This document shows, one piece after another, positions 1 to 6,427 of a stretch of 11,259 nucleotides of DNA. Both the position numbers and the translations under genes were made by a program. Numbering within the stretch: the stretch's first letter is position 1; each line of letters opens with the position of its first letter. The notes below the pieces were generated by a model, which was not told the origin of the DNA, ran no database searches, and worked only from the letters and a program-made list of their open reading frames with translations. Source of the stretch: CAZTLI01 sp964614375 (GTDB taxonomy: Bacteria; Chloroflexota; Anaerolineae; Aggregatilineales; Phototrophicaceae); contig CAZTLI010000151.1 in NCBI GenBank assembly GCA_964614375.1, forward strand, positions 1 to 11,259, written 5' to 3'.

Positions 1-1
1 C

Positions 2-541
2 ATCGCAGCACCGCAGTTTTTCAAACAAGACCTGCCCCGGATGCGACAGCTACAACGCAGTGTGTCCAAAAAGATTGAAGGAAGCAACAACAAGCATAAA
101 GGCAAGCAACACCTCGCGCGGCGTCATATCCGCATCAGGGATAAGCGATTGGATTTCCATTTTCAATTGGCGCACGACTTGTGTGATGAATATGATACGC
201 TGGTCTTTGAAGACTTGAACATCAACGCGATGAAACGGTTGTGGGGACGCAAACTATCGGATTTAGGCTTTGCCCGGTTCATCAAGGTTCTGCAATGGGT
301 GGCGTTCAAACGCGGAAAAGAAGTCCTCTTCATTGACCGCTGGGCACGCACGACAGGAAAATGTTCAGGTTGCGGTCACGAACAAAAGCTGGCATTGAAA
401 GACCGTGTTTTTGAATGTAACCATTGTGGTCTCGTGTTAGACCGTGACCACAATGCGGCAGTCAACATTTTAGAGGCGGGGCATCGCCTCATACTGTCTC
501 AGTCGGAAGAAGCCTCTCGTTTAGAGAGCATTCGGCGTTAA
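2..541 (+). CDS. tnpB: TnpB RNA-guided nuclease, C-terminal part (5' end cut by window)
   Basis: TnpB is the RuvC-type, omega-RNA-guided DNA nuclease carried by IS200/IS605 elements and the ancestor of Cas12; it cuts the empty donor site and so favours retention of the transposon. The frame is open to the left window edge, so the gene starts upstream; the ATG at 41 is internal. Visible features are a basic helical stretch rich in Lys/Arg, the RuvC-II glutamate in VFEDLNI, the IDRWARTTGKCSGCG block, a four-cysteine zinc ribbon (CSGCG and CNHCG) and the RuvC-III aspartate in LDRDHNAAVN. The RuvC-I aspartate would lie upstream of the window. The visible part has no frameshift or missing catalytic residue, so the nuclease may be intact. 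It ends at TAA 539-541, just before the right-end hairpin. The family call is firm; activity is inferred. Confidence 0.93.
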   Translation: MAAPQFFKQDLPRMRQLQRSVSKKIEGSNNKHKGKQHLARRHIRIRDKRLDFHFQLAHDLCDEYDTLVFEDLNINAMKRLWGRKLSDLGFARFIKVLQWVAFKRGKEVLFIDRWARTTGKCSGCGHEQKLALKDRVFECNHCGLVLDRDHNAAVNILEAGHRLILSQSEEASRLESIRR

Positions 542-596
542 CGTCAGATGCCCCTGCCTTCAGGCATGGGGAGTATGTCACCAATTTCTACCCGAC
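440..596 (+). ncRNA. Candidate omega RNA (reRNA) with adjacent guide
   Basis: In characterised TnpB systems the guide RNA covers the 3' end of tnpB and the right end of the transposon, and its guide is the flanking host sequence directly beyond that end. Here the tnpB 3' end contains a small hairpin (CTCT and AGAG arms near 514-526), followed by the right-end stem-loop at 551-571. The first 16 or so bases after the element, from about 581, would be the guide. Both ends given here are estimates; the RNA is inferred from family knowledge and gene arrangement, not from a covariance match. Confidence 0.3.
551..571 (+). repeat. Right-end stem-loop of the IS element with bulged T
   Basis: CCCCTGCC (551-558) pairs with GGCA (563-566) and GGGG (568-571) around a TTCA loop, leaving T567 unpaired. 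Subterminal imperfect hairpins with an extrahelical T are what Y1 tyrosine transposases (TnpA) of the IS200/IS605 family bind. The hairpin lies 9 bases after the tnpB stop codon and would also form part of the omega RNA scaffold. No run of Ts follows it, so it is not a good intrinsic terminator. Confidence 0.65.
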
Positions 597-610
597 TGCC
601 TATAGCTCAA

Positions 611-646
611 GATTGCACATGCTGCTAAAATGGGTGTTGTGCAATC
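611..646. promoter_or_regulatory. Perfect 9-bp inverted repeat around a possible extended -10 box
   Basis: GATTGCACA (611-619) and TGTGCAATC (638-646) are exact inverted repeats separated by 18 bases. The spacer contains TGCTAAAAT (623-631), which looks like an extended -10 element (TGn plus TAAAAT) for the downstream operon; no convincing -35 box is seen. The arms could be an operator dyad covering the promoter or a hairpin in the leader. There is no T-run after the right arm, so a terminator is unlikely. The repeat is seen directly; its role is inferred. Confidence 0.4.
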
Positions 647-679
647 CCCATACAACAGCATGATTAAGGAATTCCACCG

Positions 680-1708
680 GTGACAACCCCACAAGCGCAG
701 CAAGGATTACTCTTCATTCTCGTTGGCCCTGGCGGAGGCGGCAAAAATACCCTCATCAATATGGTGCTCGAACAAGTCGATAGTCTTCGTCAACTGCCGA
801 CGGCGACCACACGAGTGCCACGACCTCATGAGATTGATGGTGTGCATCATCAATTTGTCTCGCTTGAAGATTTCCAGCACATGATTACCAGTGGTGAACT
901 CATTGAATATCAGGAAGTGCATAAAAATCGTTATTATGGCGTGCCGCGCGCGACCGTTGAAAACGCCATCGCCACGGGCCAGGATTTGATTGCGGATATT
1001 GAGGTGCTGGGGGCGAGTATCATTCGCTCAGAGTATCCCAACAATGCGATTCTCATCTTTGTGACTGTTCCAGGTGAAACAGAAGATGAAATCCTCGTGC
1101 AATTGCGCCAGCGGATGGAAGACCGGAATGAAACGCCAGAGGAAATTGAAAAACGGTTGAAACGGGTTCGTTTTGAGCTGCCTTATGCGGCAACCTGCGA
1201 CTATCTCATCATTAACGACGATATGTGGAACGCGGCGGATGAACTTCGCAGTATTATTGGGGCGGAAAATAGTCGGCGGCGTTTGTTGCGGTTACGTGCG
1301 AGCAATAATTTACCACATCATCCAATAATCTATGTTGCGACGACGATTCCTTACTATAACGGCGAAGTGTTGTGCGGCGATTCTGCTGCACGTTTTCCCA
1401 AAACGCGGATGATAACCGGTGAACGCCCCCACGATACGGCGCTGCGGGCTATCAAGCGTAAACTCCCGGTGAATCCGTCCGAAGATGATTTGCTGCGAAC
1501 CGTGCCGTCGGGCAATTTGTTTGTTCCGCCCATTAGCGTGGATAATCATCAAAAACCCTATGCGCTTGAGATTAACTTCCTCTATGTTTACAACATGCCA
1601 GAACGGATTATTGCGCCGGATGGGTGGCGATGGGTGTCATTGCAGGATGCTGACCTGCCAGAACCCATCCGCCTCGCTTTACCTATGCCTGATGCAGAAC
1701 GCTCATAA
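680..1708 (+). CDS. Guanylate-kinase-like protein with C-terminal Nudix-like domain
   Basis: Residues 1 to about 200 follow the guanylate kinase fold (GMP + ATP to GDP + ADP): P-loop at 16-24, GMP-binding segment TTRVPRPHEIDG (43-54), EVHKNRYYGVP (79-89), DIEVLGA (106-112) and an IINDD motif (177-181). The P-loop reads GPGGGGKNT, with Asn23 where the family normally has Ser; that residue helps bind Mg-ATP, so activity is uncertain. Gmk is usually about 200 residues, but this protein has 342. The extra part (about 212-342) has the layout of a Nudix domain, with GERPHDTALRAIKRKL in the Nudix-box position and GWRWVSLQDADLP near the end, but it lacks the REUXEE glutamates and is probably non-catalytic. 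The start is GTG at 680 with AAGGA at 666-670. It is the first gene of a probable operon. It may be the cell's Gmk or a specialised paralogue, so no symbol is given. Confidence 0.8.
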   Translation: MTTPQAQQGLLFILVGPGGGGKNTLINMVLEQVDSLRQLPTATTRVPRPHEIDGVHHQFVSLEDFQHMITSGELIEYQEVHKNRYYGVPRATVENAIATGQDLIADIEVLGASIIRSEYPNNAILIFVTVPGETEDEILVQLRQRMEDRNETPEEIEKRLKRVRFELPYAATCDYLIINDDMWNAADELRSIIGAENSRRRLLRLRASNNLPHHPIIYVATTIPYYNGEVLCGDSAARFPKTRMITGERPHDTALRAIKRKLPVNPSEDDLLRTVPSGNLFVPPISVDNHQKPYALEINFLYVYNMPERIIAPDGWRWVSLQDADLPEPIRLALPMPDAERS

Positions 1709-1725
1709 GTAAGTTGGATGAACTT

Positions 1726-2790
1726 ATGACTCTTCAAGCTATATATCAGGAACACGGTGCGGTGATTGCGCCTGATGGTATTCCCTTACACTTTGGCAAT
1801 CAGTTGCGTGAATATCAAACCGCGTTGAATCATGTTGTCCTGCTTGACCGTTCGCATGAAGGGCGCTTGCGAATCGAGGGGGCGGACAGATTCGACTTTT
1901 TGAATCGAATGTCTACCAATGAACTCCTCAATCTCCGTGTTGGGGAAGGGCGCGCGACGATTTTCACTACTCCGCATGGTCGTGTGCTAGATCGCGCTGA
2001 GGTATACAATCAAGGCGAGTTTTTACTGTGCCTCACCGAGCCGGGTCGGGGTGGGGCATTGCAGCAATATCTACAACGTCACATCTTTTTCAACGATAAA
2101 GTTAAACTCACGGAATTGATGTCAACAACGCGCCAATTCGCGCTGCATGGCCCCCATGCCGACGCCGTGATGGATGCGCTTGTGCCCGGTCTATCTGACA
2201 GAGAGCAGCTACACGGGCGGACAATACGTATTGGTAGTGTCGATGTCTTTGTTGCACGGCGGATTCCACTCGTGGGATCGCATTGGATAGTTGTTGTGCC
2301 TGATGAGGGGGCAGTAAAAGTGTGGCAGCACTTGCTTGAACCAGGTCAATCGTTCGGTATCGTGCCTGCTGGCTCACTCATGTACAACGTGCTGAGGATA
2401 CGCGCCGGGCGTCCGGCTGCGGGTGGAGAATTGACCACAGACTATATCCCGCTTGAATTGGGTTTATGGGATGAAGTCAGCTTCACCAAAGGCTGCTATA
2501 CCGGGCAGGAAATCATCGCACGTATGGAAAGCCGGGGGCAGTTGGCGAAAACACTGGTTTCGCTGCGTCTGGAACAGTCCATAAATACACCCGTCGAACT
2601 CTATCACAATGAGCGGCAGGTTGGCAAAGTGACGAGCTGCACGACTGCGCCCGATGGGATGGTGTTTGCGTTAGGCGTTGTGAAGGTGCAAGTCGTTGAA
2701 GATAATTTGCCTATGACCGCTGGTGAGGGGGAAATTCCGGTGCGTTTGGGTGTGCCGCTCGGTGTCCAACCGTTTACGACGATGATGTAA
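1726..2790 (+). CDS. YgfZ/GcvT-like folate-binding protein
   Basis: This belongs to the YgfZ/CAF17/IBA57 branch of the GcvT aminomethyltransferase superfamily: tetrahydrofolate-binding proteins that support assembly or repair of iron-sulfur enzymes rather than glycine cleavage. The diagnostic motif KGCYTGQE lies at residues 255-262, with the conserved Cys257, followed by the IIARMESRGQLAK segment. The N-terminal part has the GcvT-type LLDRSHEGRLRIEGADRFDFLNRMSTNE block (39-66). The 354-residue length is normal for the family. Two starts are possible: TTG at 1714 and ATG at 1726. ATG is preferred because GGA at 1716-1718 sits 7 bases upstream, whereas nothing suitable precedes the TTG. It begins 17 bases after the guanylate-kinase-like gene, and the next gene starts 11 bases downstream, so the three are probably cotranscribed. 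Confidence 0.88.
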   Translation: MTLQAIYQEHGAVIAPDGIPLHFGNQLREYQTALNHVVLLDRSHEGRLRIEGADRFDFLNRMSTNELLNLRVGEGRATIFTTPHGRVLDRAEVYNQGEFLLCLTEPGRGGALQQYLQRHIFFNDKVKLTELMSTTRQFALHGPHADAVMDALVPGLSDREQLHGRTIRIGSVDVFVARRIPLVGSHWIVVVPDEGAVKVWQHLLEPGQSFGIVPAGSLMYNVLRIRAGRPAAGGELTTDYIPLELGLWDEVSFTKGCYTGQEIIARMESRGQLAKTLVSLRLEQSINTPVELYHNERQVGKVTSCTTAPDGMVFALGVVKVQVVEDNLPMTAGEGEIPVRLGVPLGVQPFTTMM

Positions 2791-2801
2791 GGAGTGCAGC
2801 G

Positions 2802-3929
2802 GTGAAAATTCTGGGGAGAATTGTCGCGGTGCTGCTGCTGCTTGTCGCTGTGGTTTTGTTTGTAGTGGCATCCTGGAATTATGCGTTTCAATCCGCATTT
2901 TTCAGCGCCGAGACCTTTACGAGCGCCCTCGATAACGACCAGTTTTATGTCGATTTAGCACCCGTTGCCCTTGATGCCATTATCGCTGAACGGGCCATAC
3001 GCACGCCCCTGGTGGATTTTGGCGAAATTGTAGACGCGATAGGTGAAGAAAACTGGCAAGCGGTGACCAATGAACTCATCCCACCCGAATGGTTGCAGAG
3101 ACAAATCGAAACGGGTATTGGCGTATTTTTTGAGATCGTTGATGGCAATGCGGCGGCGGTGGGAGAGCCGATTACAGTCAGCGAAATCCGTGATCGTCTG
3201 CTCGGCGTGCCTGCTGAACGCGCAGTCAATATGATTCTCGACAGCGCCCCCGCTTGCACTGTTCAGCAAAATGCGACCATCCGCGCCATTGATACAGGCC
3301 GCCAGACGACATTACCGATTTGTAATCCGCGTGGTGAACTGCGTGATGTAAGTTATCGCGTGCTGTCTAATACCTTAACACAAATTGCGACGACCCTCAT
3401 TGGCGACTCCGATCTTGAATATCGCAGTTTCTTGGATAATGCAGACGAGAACGCATTATTAAATATCAGTCTGGGATTTGATGCTTATGAACAATTGGGG
3501 AATCTATTCTATTTATGTCCATTGGCATTATTGAGTCTGGTGGTTGCGCTGGTTGTGCGGTCACTGAAGCACTTCGGACGCTGGTTAGGCTGGACAACAA
3601 TCATCAGTGGTGTCTTGATGGTGCTGCCCCTCATTTTTGTGTCTGGCGCCCTGCTGGAGGCATTTTCGGAGACGTTAAACATGACATCACCTGCGGAGGA
3701 GTTGGTGCGGCAAGTGTTTGTGGCGATAGTCGAAGCAACCTTTTCGCGGTTGAGCAGTACAGTGCTACTTCAAGGCGCAATCTTTGCGGCTGTCGGTATC
3801 ATTCTGTTGATTATCAGCGCAGTCGCCCCCCATTCACAGCCGTATGTGCCGCCCGGTTCAGTGGTGATGACACCCGACGGGCAGTTGATTTCGATGGGGT
3901 CAACCCCGGTGTCAAAAAAAGTGCAGTGA
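2802..3929 (+). CDS. Four-helix membrane protein with large extracytoplasmic domain, unknown function
   Basis: I do not recognise a named family. The 375-residue protein starts with a hydrophobic helix (about 5-26) preceded by Lys/Arg, then has about 205 mainly hydrophilic residues, then three more helices (about 234-254, 263-284, 320-341) and a short tail ending in Lys/Gln. By the positive-inside rule the N- and C-termini would be cytoplasmic and residues 27-233 outside. That outer domain has two cysteines (152 and 174) that could form a disulfide. The start is GTG at 2802 with AAGGAG at 2789-2794, overlapping the end of the YgfZ-like gene; this argues for cotranscription and perhaps translational coupling. 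The stop codon is one base away from the stop of the convergent FtsB-like gene. Function cannot be assigned from sequence. Confidence 0.85.
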   Translation: MKILGRIVAVLLLLVAVVLFVVASWNYAFQSAFFSAETFTSALDNDQFYVDLAPVALDAIIAERAIRTPLVDFGEIVDAIGEENWQAVTNELIPPEWLQRQIETGIGVFFEIVDGNAAAVGEPITVSEIRDRLLGVPAERAVNMILDSAPACTVQQNATIRAIDTGRQTTLPICNPRGELRDVSYRVLSNTLTQIATTLIGDSDLEYRSFLDNADENALLNISLGFDAYEQLGNLFYLCPLALLSLVVALVVRSLKHFGRWLGWTTIISGVLMVLPLIFVSGALLEAFSETLNMTSPAEELVRQVFVAIVEATFSRLSSTVLLQGAIFAAVGIILLIISAVAPHSQPYVPPGSVVMTPDGQLISMGSTPVSKKVQ

Positions 3930-3930
3930 C

Positions 3931-4404
3931 CTATGATTCTGGTGGGGGACTATCGAAAAACAGCGACCACCATAATGTCCAGGGTTCGGGTTCGGGTGGT
4001 GTTGTATCAACTGCAACTTGCGGTTGGCTAACCGTTTCCTCTTGAATCGTCGTTCCTGATGGCACAGGGACAATCAATACTTCCCCCTCGCGAACCATCT
4101 TGCCTTCATTCCGGGCCCAATTTTCTACATAGGCGTCTGTTGCTGCATAGTCCCGTTCGGCAATCAATGTGGCTTGTTCTTGTGTAAGCGTGTCAATCTC
4201 CGCCACGACCCGGTTATAGGCTTCCTGAAGCGGTTGTCCGGCGGCGATACGACTGCTGAAATTAATTGCAAGAATCAGACCCAATGCCAGAATAGCTGCA
4301 AATGTGATTTGCACACTCGATAGTTGATTGCGCGCTTGCCGCTGTTTTTTCGCTGTTGCCGGATTTTGGCGTGGTTGTCGTTGTTGTGCGGGTTGTTCGG
4401 TCAT
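3931..4404 (-). CDS. FtsB/DivIC-like septum formation initiator protein
   Basis: The 157-residue protein has a charged cytoplasmic N-terminus (about 1-29, rich in Gln, Lys and Arg), one transmembrane helix (about 30-49), an extracytoplasmic coiled-coil stretch (about 55-90) and the motif YVENWARNEGKMV (92-104), which matches the conserved segment after the coiled coil in FtsB/DivIC proteins. These bitopic proteins join the FtsQ/FtsL (DivIB/FtsL) complex that activates septal peptidoglycan synthesis. The tail (about 118-157) is Pro-rich, ends in PPPES and is not part of the core family. The ATG at 4402-4404 has only a weak, badly spaced AGG before it. Because the tRNA terminator lies upstream, its promoter should lie in 4405-4456; I see none that is convincing there. 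It converges on the membrane-protein gene. Confidence 0.82.
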   Translation of the reverse strand: MTEQPAQQRQPRQNPATAKKQRQARNQLSSVQITFAAILALGLILAINFSSRIAAGQPLQEAYNRVVAEIDTLTQEQATLIAERDYAATDAYVENWARNEGKMVREGEVLIVPVPSGTTIQEETVSQPQVAVDTTPPEPEPWTLWWSLFFDSPPPES

Positions 4405-4456
4405 GACCTAATCGGACAATCACTCTTTAGATATATCCAACATACACGAATTATCG

Positions 4457-4486
4457 AAAAAGAAAAAGCTCAGGATAGTCCTGAGC
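4457..4486 (-). terminator. Rho-independent terminator of the tRNA-Leu gene
   Basis: An 8-bp perfect stem (GCTCAGGA at 4468-4475, TCCTGAGC at 4479-4486) with a TAG loop is followed, reading the - strand, by CTTTTTCTTTTT (4457-4467 on the + strand as an A-rich tract). It begins 8 bases after the mature tRNA 3' end and would isolate the tRNA from the FtsB-like gene. Confidence 0.9.
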
Positions 4487-4493
4487 CATCTGT

Positions 4494-4577
4494 TGCCGAA
4501 GGTGGGAGTCGAACCCACACTCCTGTACAGGAACTACGCCCTGAACGTAGCGCGTCTGCCAATTCCGCCACTTCGGC
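4494..4577 (-). tRNA. tRNA-Leu, anticodon CAG
   Basis: The - strand folds as a class II tRNA of 84 bases. The acceptor stem is GCCGAAG/CTTCGGC with discriminator A. The anticodon stem CTACG/CGTAG encloses the loop TTCAGGG, giving anticodon CAG (codon CUG, Leu). A long variable arm (TCCTGTACAGGA) fits tRNA-Leu, and the T-arm is GTGGG TTCGACT CCCAC. The 3' CCA is not encoded (ACA follows the discriminator), so it must be added by nucleotidyltransferase. It has its own promoter upstream and terminator downstream. Confidence 0.97.
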
Positions 4578-4591
4578 GTGGAGTATCGTGC

Positions 4592-4619
4592 ATTGTAGCA
4601 AAGAAACGTTCCGTGTCAA
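4592..4619 (-). promoter_or_regulatory. Sigma70-type promoter of tRNA-Leu
   Basis: On the - strand a perfect -35 box TTGACA (4614-4619) is followed after 16 bases by TACAAT (4592-4597), preceded by TGC, an extended -10. It ends 14 bases before the mature tRNA 5' end, a spacing that suits a short 5' leader. Confidence 0.85.
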
Positions 4620-4646
4620 TATGAGAACTCTGGACTAAATCGCGCC

Positions 4647-4674
4647 TTAACACATTTTATGGTCGTGCTATAAT
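4647..4674 (+). promoter_or_regulatory. Sigma70-type promoter of the SH3/beta-lactamase-like gene
   Basis: TTAACA (4647-4652) and a perfect TATAAT (4669-4674) are separated by 16 bases, with TGC directly before the -10 (extended -10). Transcription should start near 4681, giving a leader of about 30 bases before the ATG at 4712, with AGG (4703-4705) as ribosome binding site. It lies back to back with the tRNA promoter; the two -35 boxes are 27 bases apart. Confidence 0.8.
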
Positions 4675-4711
4675 GCCTCGCGGCAATGTTGGATAGATAA
4701 TCAGGCTGACT

Positions 4712-6394
4712 ATGACGCGCTTTCTCTACATTGTGACAATTTGCATATTACTCTCAGGTCTCCTCACGGTCTCAGCACTGTATGCCCAGCAGGATACGGG
4801 TGTCACAGCCGAAGCGATAGGGCAAGCCAATCTCCGCGCTGAACCCAGCATCGAAGCGGAAGTTGTAGGCGAAATTATTAGAGGAACTCGCTATCCTGTC
4901 GTGGGTCGCAGTGATGTCTTCCCCTGGGTGTTACTTGGCGATTCGACGACATTTCAGCCCATTGGATGGGTATTTCAAGACCTTGTGTCGATAATTGGAA
5001 ACATGAGCAATGTACCGGTTACGGATATTGTTGTCAATCCATCCGCTTCAGCTGTGCCGCCGACGCCGACAGCAGGTTTGGCGACAGGAGCGCCATTCAC
5101 TGCAACGGCAACAGTATCTACGGCGCCAATTGCGACGGCAACATCGGTATTTCGTGTGAGCGGGCTTGTGAACGGCGAAATCAACATTCGCTATGGGCCG
5201 GGTATTGAGTTTGATCGCTTGGGTGTGGCGCAAGCGGGTGATCGGTTCGAGGTCACACGATGGCATACCCAATTGCCCTGGGTCGAGATTGTCTATGAAA
5301 ATTCGCCTAATGGTCATGGCTGGGTGGCAATCGATTTGCTAGACATTGATGGGGATATATTCTCGCTGCCGTCTCTTTCTGTGATACCTATTTTGCCAAC
5401 GCTTACACCGACGCAGCCCGTCATTGAATCTGGCGGATTTTTAGGGCACTCGCCTGTACCGTTGAGCGCGGGTTTTCGGGCATTAGGTAATCAAATCTGG
5501 GAGATGATGCTGGCAGCGGGTTTTGACCCACAGACCAGTCGTTTTGGCGCGATTTACGTGCTTGATTTGCAAACCGGCGAAGCCTTCACATTTGGTAACA
5601 ATATCGCCTTTAGCGGGATGAGTATCAACAAGATTCCCGTATTAACACATCTCTATTCAGTGTTACAAGCACCGCCAGATAGCACAGAGGCCTTGACGAT
5701 TGCGAATATGATGATTTGCAGCGAAAACACATCCACGAATGCAGTGTTGTCGTGGGTGGGCGGCGGCGATGAATATGTGGGTGCTGCCAATGTGTCGGCA
5801 TATATGAATGCGATAGGTTTGGAGCGCACGTTTATTGTCGCGCCCTATACAATACCCAATGTGTCTACGCCGCGTCCTGTGATATTGCCTGAAACCAGCG
5901 CCGACCAGATCAGTGCGAATCCTGACCCATCGAACCAATTTACAGTCGATGAAATGGGGTGGTTGTTGGGCAGTGTCTATCAATGTGCGATGACTGGCAG
6001 CGGGCCATTGATGGAAGGCGACTTAGCAGGCTCATTTACACAGCGCGAATGCCAGAGTATGATGCGTGTGATGAGCGAAAATCGTATTGGGGCTTTGATT
6101 GAAGCCGGCGTACCTGCGGGAACATTTGTCGCGCATAAGCACGGTTGGGTCGATGAAATGCACGGTGATGCAGGGATTGTGATGTCACCCGGTGGCGATT
6201 ATGTCATTGTCATGGTGTTTCGTAATCCGGTATGGCTTGAATTTACCGACTCATTCCCCCTCATGGCAGAGATATCACGGACAGTCTACAACTATTTCAA
6301 CCCGGATGCACCGATGACCGAGATTCGCGATGAAGTCGTTTCAGAAACCTGCGAGATACCGGGCGACCTCCTTATCGACCTGACCGCACCCTAA
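4712..6394 (+). CDS. Exported protein: two SH3 domains plus class A beta-lactamase-like domain
   Basis: The 560-residue protein begins with a signal peptide or anchor (hydrophobic 3-24, ALYAQ as possible cleavage site). Two bacterial SH3-type domains follow (about 31-95, with the ANLRAEPS motif; about 152-213, with INIRYGPG), each with a GW near its end. They are joined by Ala/Pro/Thr-rich linkers (about 108-148 and 224-240). Residues about 255-535 resemble the serine beta-lactamase-like family: SxxK motif S304-I-N-K307, an SDN-like S337-E-N339 followed by TSTNAVL, and a KTG-like K476-H477-G478. Bacterial SH3 domains usually bind cell-wall peptides, so a role in peptidoglycan binding or processing is likelier than antibiotic resistance; that is inference. 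No clear equivalent of the class A Glu166 (ExxLN) was found. The gene stands alone, with a strong promoter before it and a terminator after it. Confidence 0.87.
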   Translation: MTRFLYIVTICILLSGLLTVSALYAQQDTGVTAEAIGQANLRAEPSIEAEVVGEIIRGTRYPVVGRSDVFPWVLLGDSTTFQPIGWVFQDLVSIIGNMSNVPVTDIVVNPSASAVPPTPTAGLATGAPFTATATVSTAPIATATSVFRVSGLVNGEINIRYGPGIEFDRLGVAQAGDRFEVTRWHTQLPWVEIVYENSPNGHGWVAIDLLDIDGDIFSLPSLSVIPILPTLTPTQPVIESGGFLGHSPVPLSAGFRALGNQIWEMMLAAGFDPQTSRFGAIYVLDLQTGEAFTFGNNIAFSGMSINKIPVLTHLYSVLQAPPDSTEALTIANMMICSENTSTNAVLSWVGGGDEYVGAANVSAYMNAIGLERTFIVAPYTIPNVSTPRPVILPETSADQISANPDPSNQFTVDEMGWLLGSVYQCAMTGSGPLMEGDLAGSFTQRECQSMMRVMSENRIGALIEAGVPAGTFVAHKHGWVDEMHGDAGIVMSPGGDYVIVMVFRNPVWLEFTDSFPLMAEISRTVYNYFNPDAPMTEIRDEVVSETCEIPGDLLIDLTAP

Positions 6395-6401
6395 TCGTGA
6401 T

Positions 6402-6427
6402 AAAGCCGGCTATGGTGTCCGGCTTTT
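6402..6427. terminator. Bidirectional Rho-independent terminator
   Basis: AAAGCCGG (6402-6409) and CCGGCTTT (6419-6426) form an 8-bp stem with a 9-base loop, followed on the + strand by TTTTAATTTT. The A/T ends also provide a short U-tract on the - strand. It can serve both the + strand SH3/beta-lactamase-like gene and the - strand DUF971 gene, whose TAA stop overlaps its right edge. Confidence 0.85.

Larger units (their letters stand above)
1..580 (+). mobile_element. IS200/IS605-type element, right-hand part (left part outside window)
   Basis: The segment carries the 3' part of a tnpB gene followed about 10 bases later by a short imperfect hairpin and the sequence GAGTATGTCA, an arrangement typical of the right end of IS200/IS605 elements. 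The left end, any tnpA transposase and the insertion tetranucleotide lie outside the window, so it cannot be said whether the element is autonomous. The right boundary is placed near 580 from resemblance to known right ends and could be off by a few bases. Confidence 0.75.

Noticed and set aside
3515..4045. Open + strand frame of 176 codons
   Set aside because: It runs out of frame through the membrane-protein gene and antisense to the FtsB-like gene; the product is Gly/Cys/Arg-rich without any domain, and both overlapped genes have clear features.
4324..4638. Open + strand frame of 104 codons
   Set aside because: It crosses the start of the FtsB-like gene, the tRNA-Leu gene and its terminator, so it cannot be a real protein gene.
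5100..5160. Short direct repeats (GCGACGGCAAC-like, repeated ACGGC) as a tandem repeat array
   Set aside because: They encode the Ala/Thr linker between the two SH3 domains and are low-complexity coding sequence, not a separate repeat or CRISPR array.
5663..5983. Open - strand frame of 106 codons
   Set aside because: It is antisense to the beta-lactamase-like domain, His/Arg-rich and without a ribosome binding site or domain.
4712..6394. Antibiotic-resistance beta-lactamase
   Set aside because: The third motif is KHG, the general-base glutamate was not found, and SH3 domains with long linkers point to a wall-associated protein.
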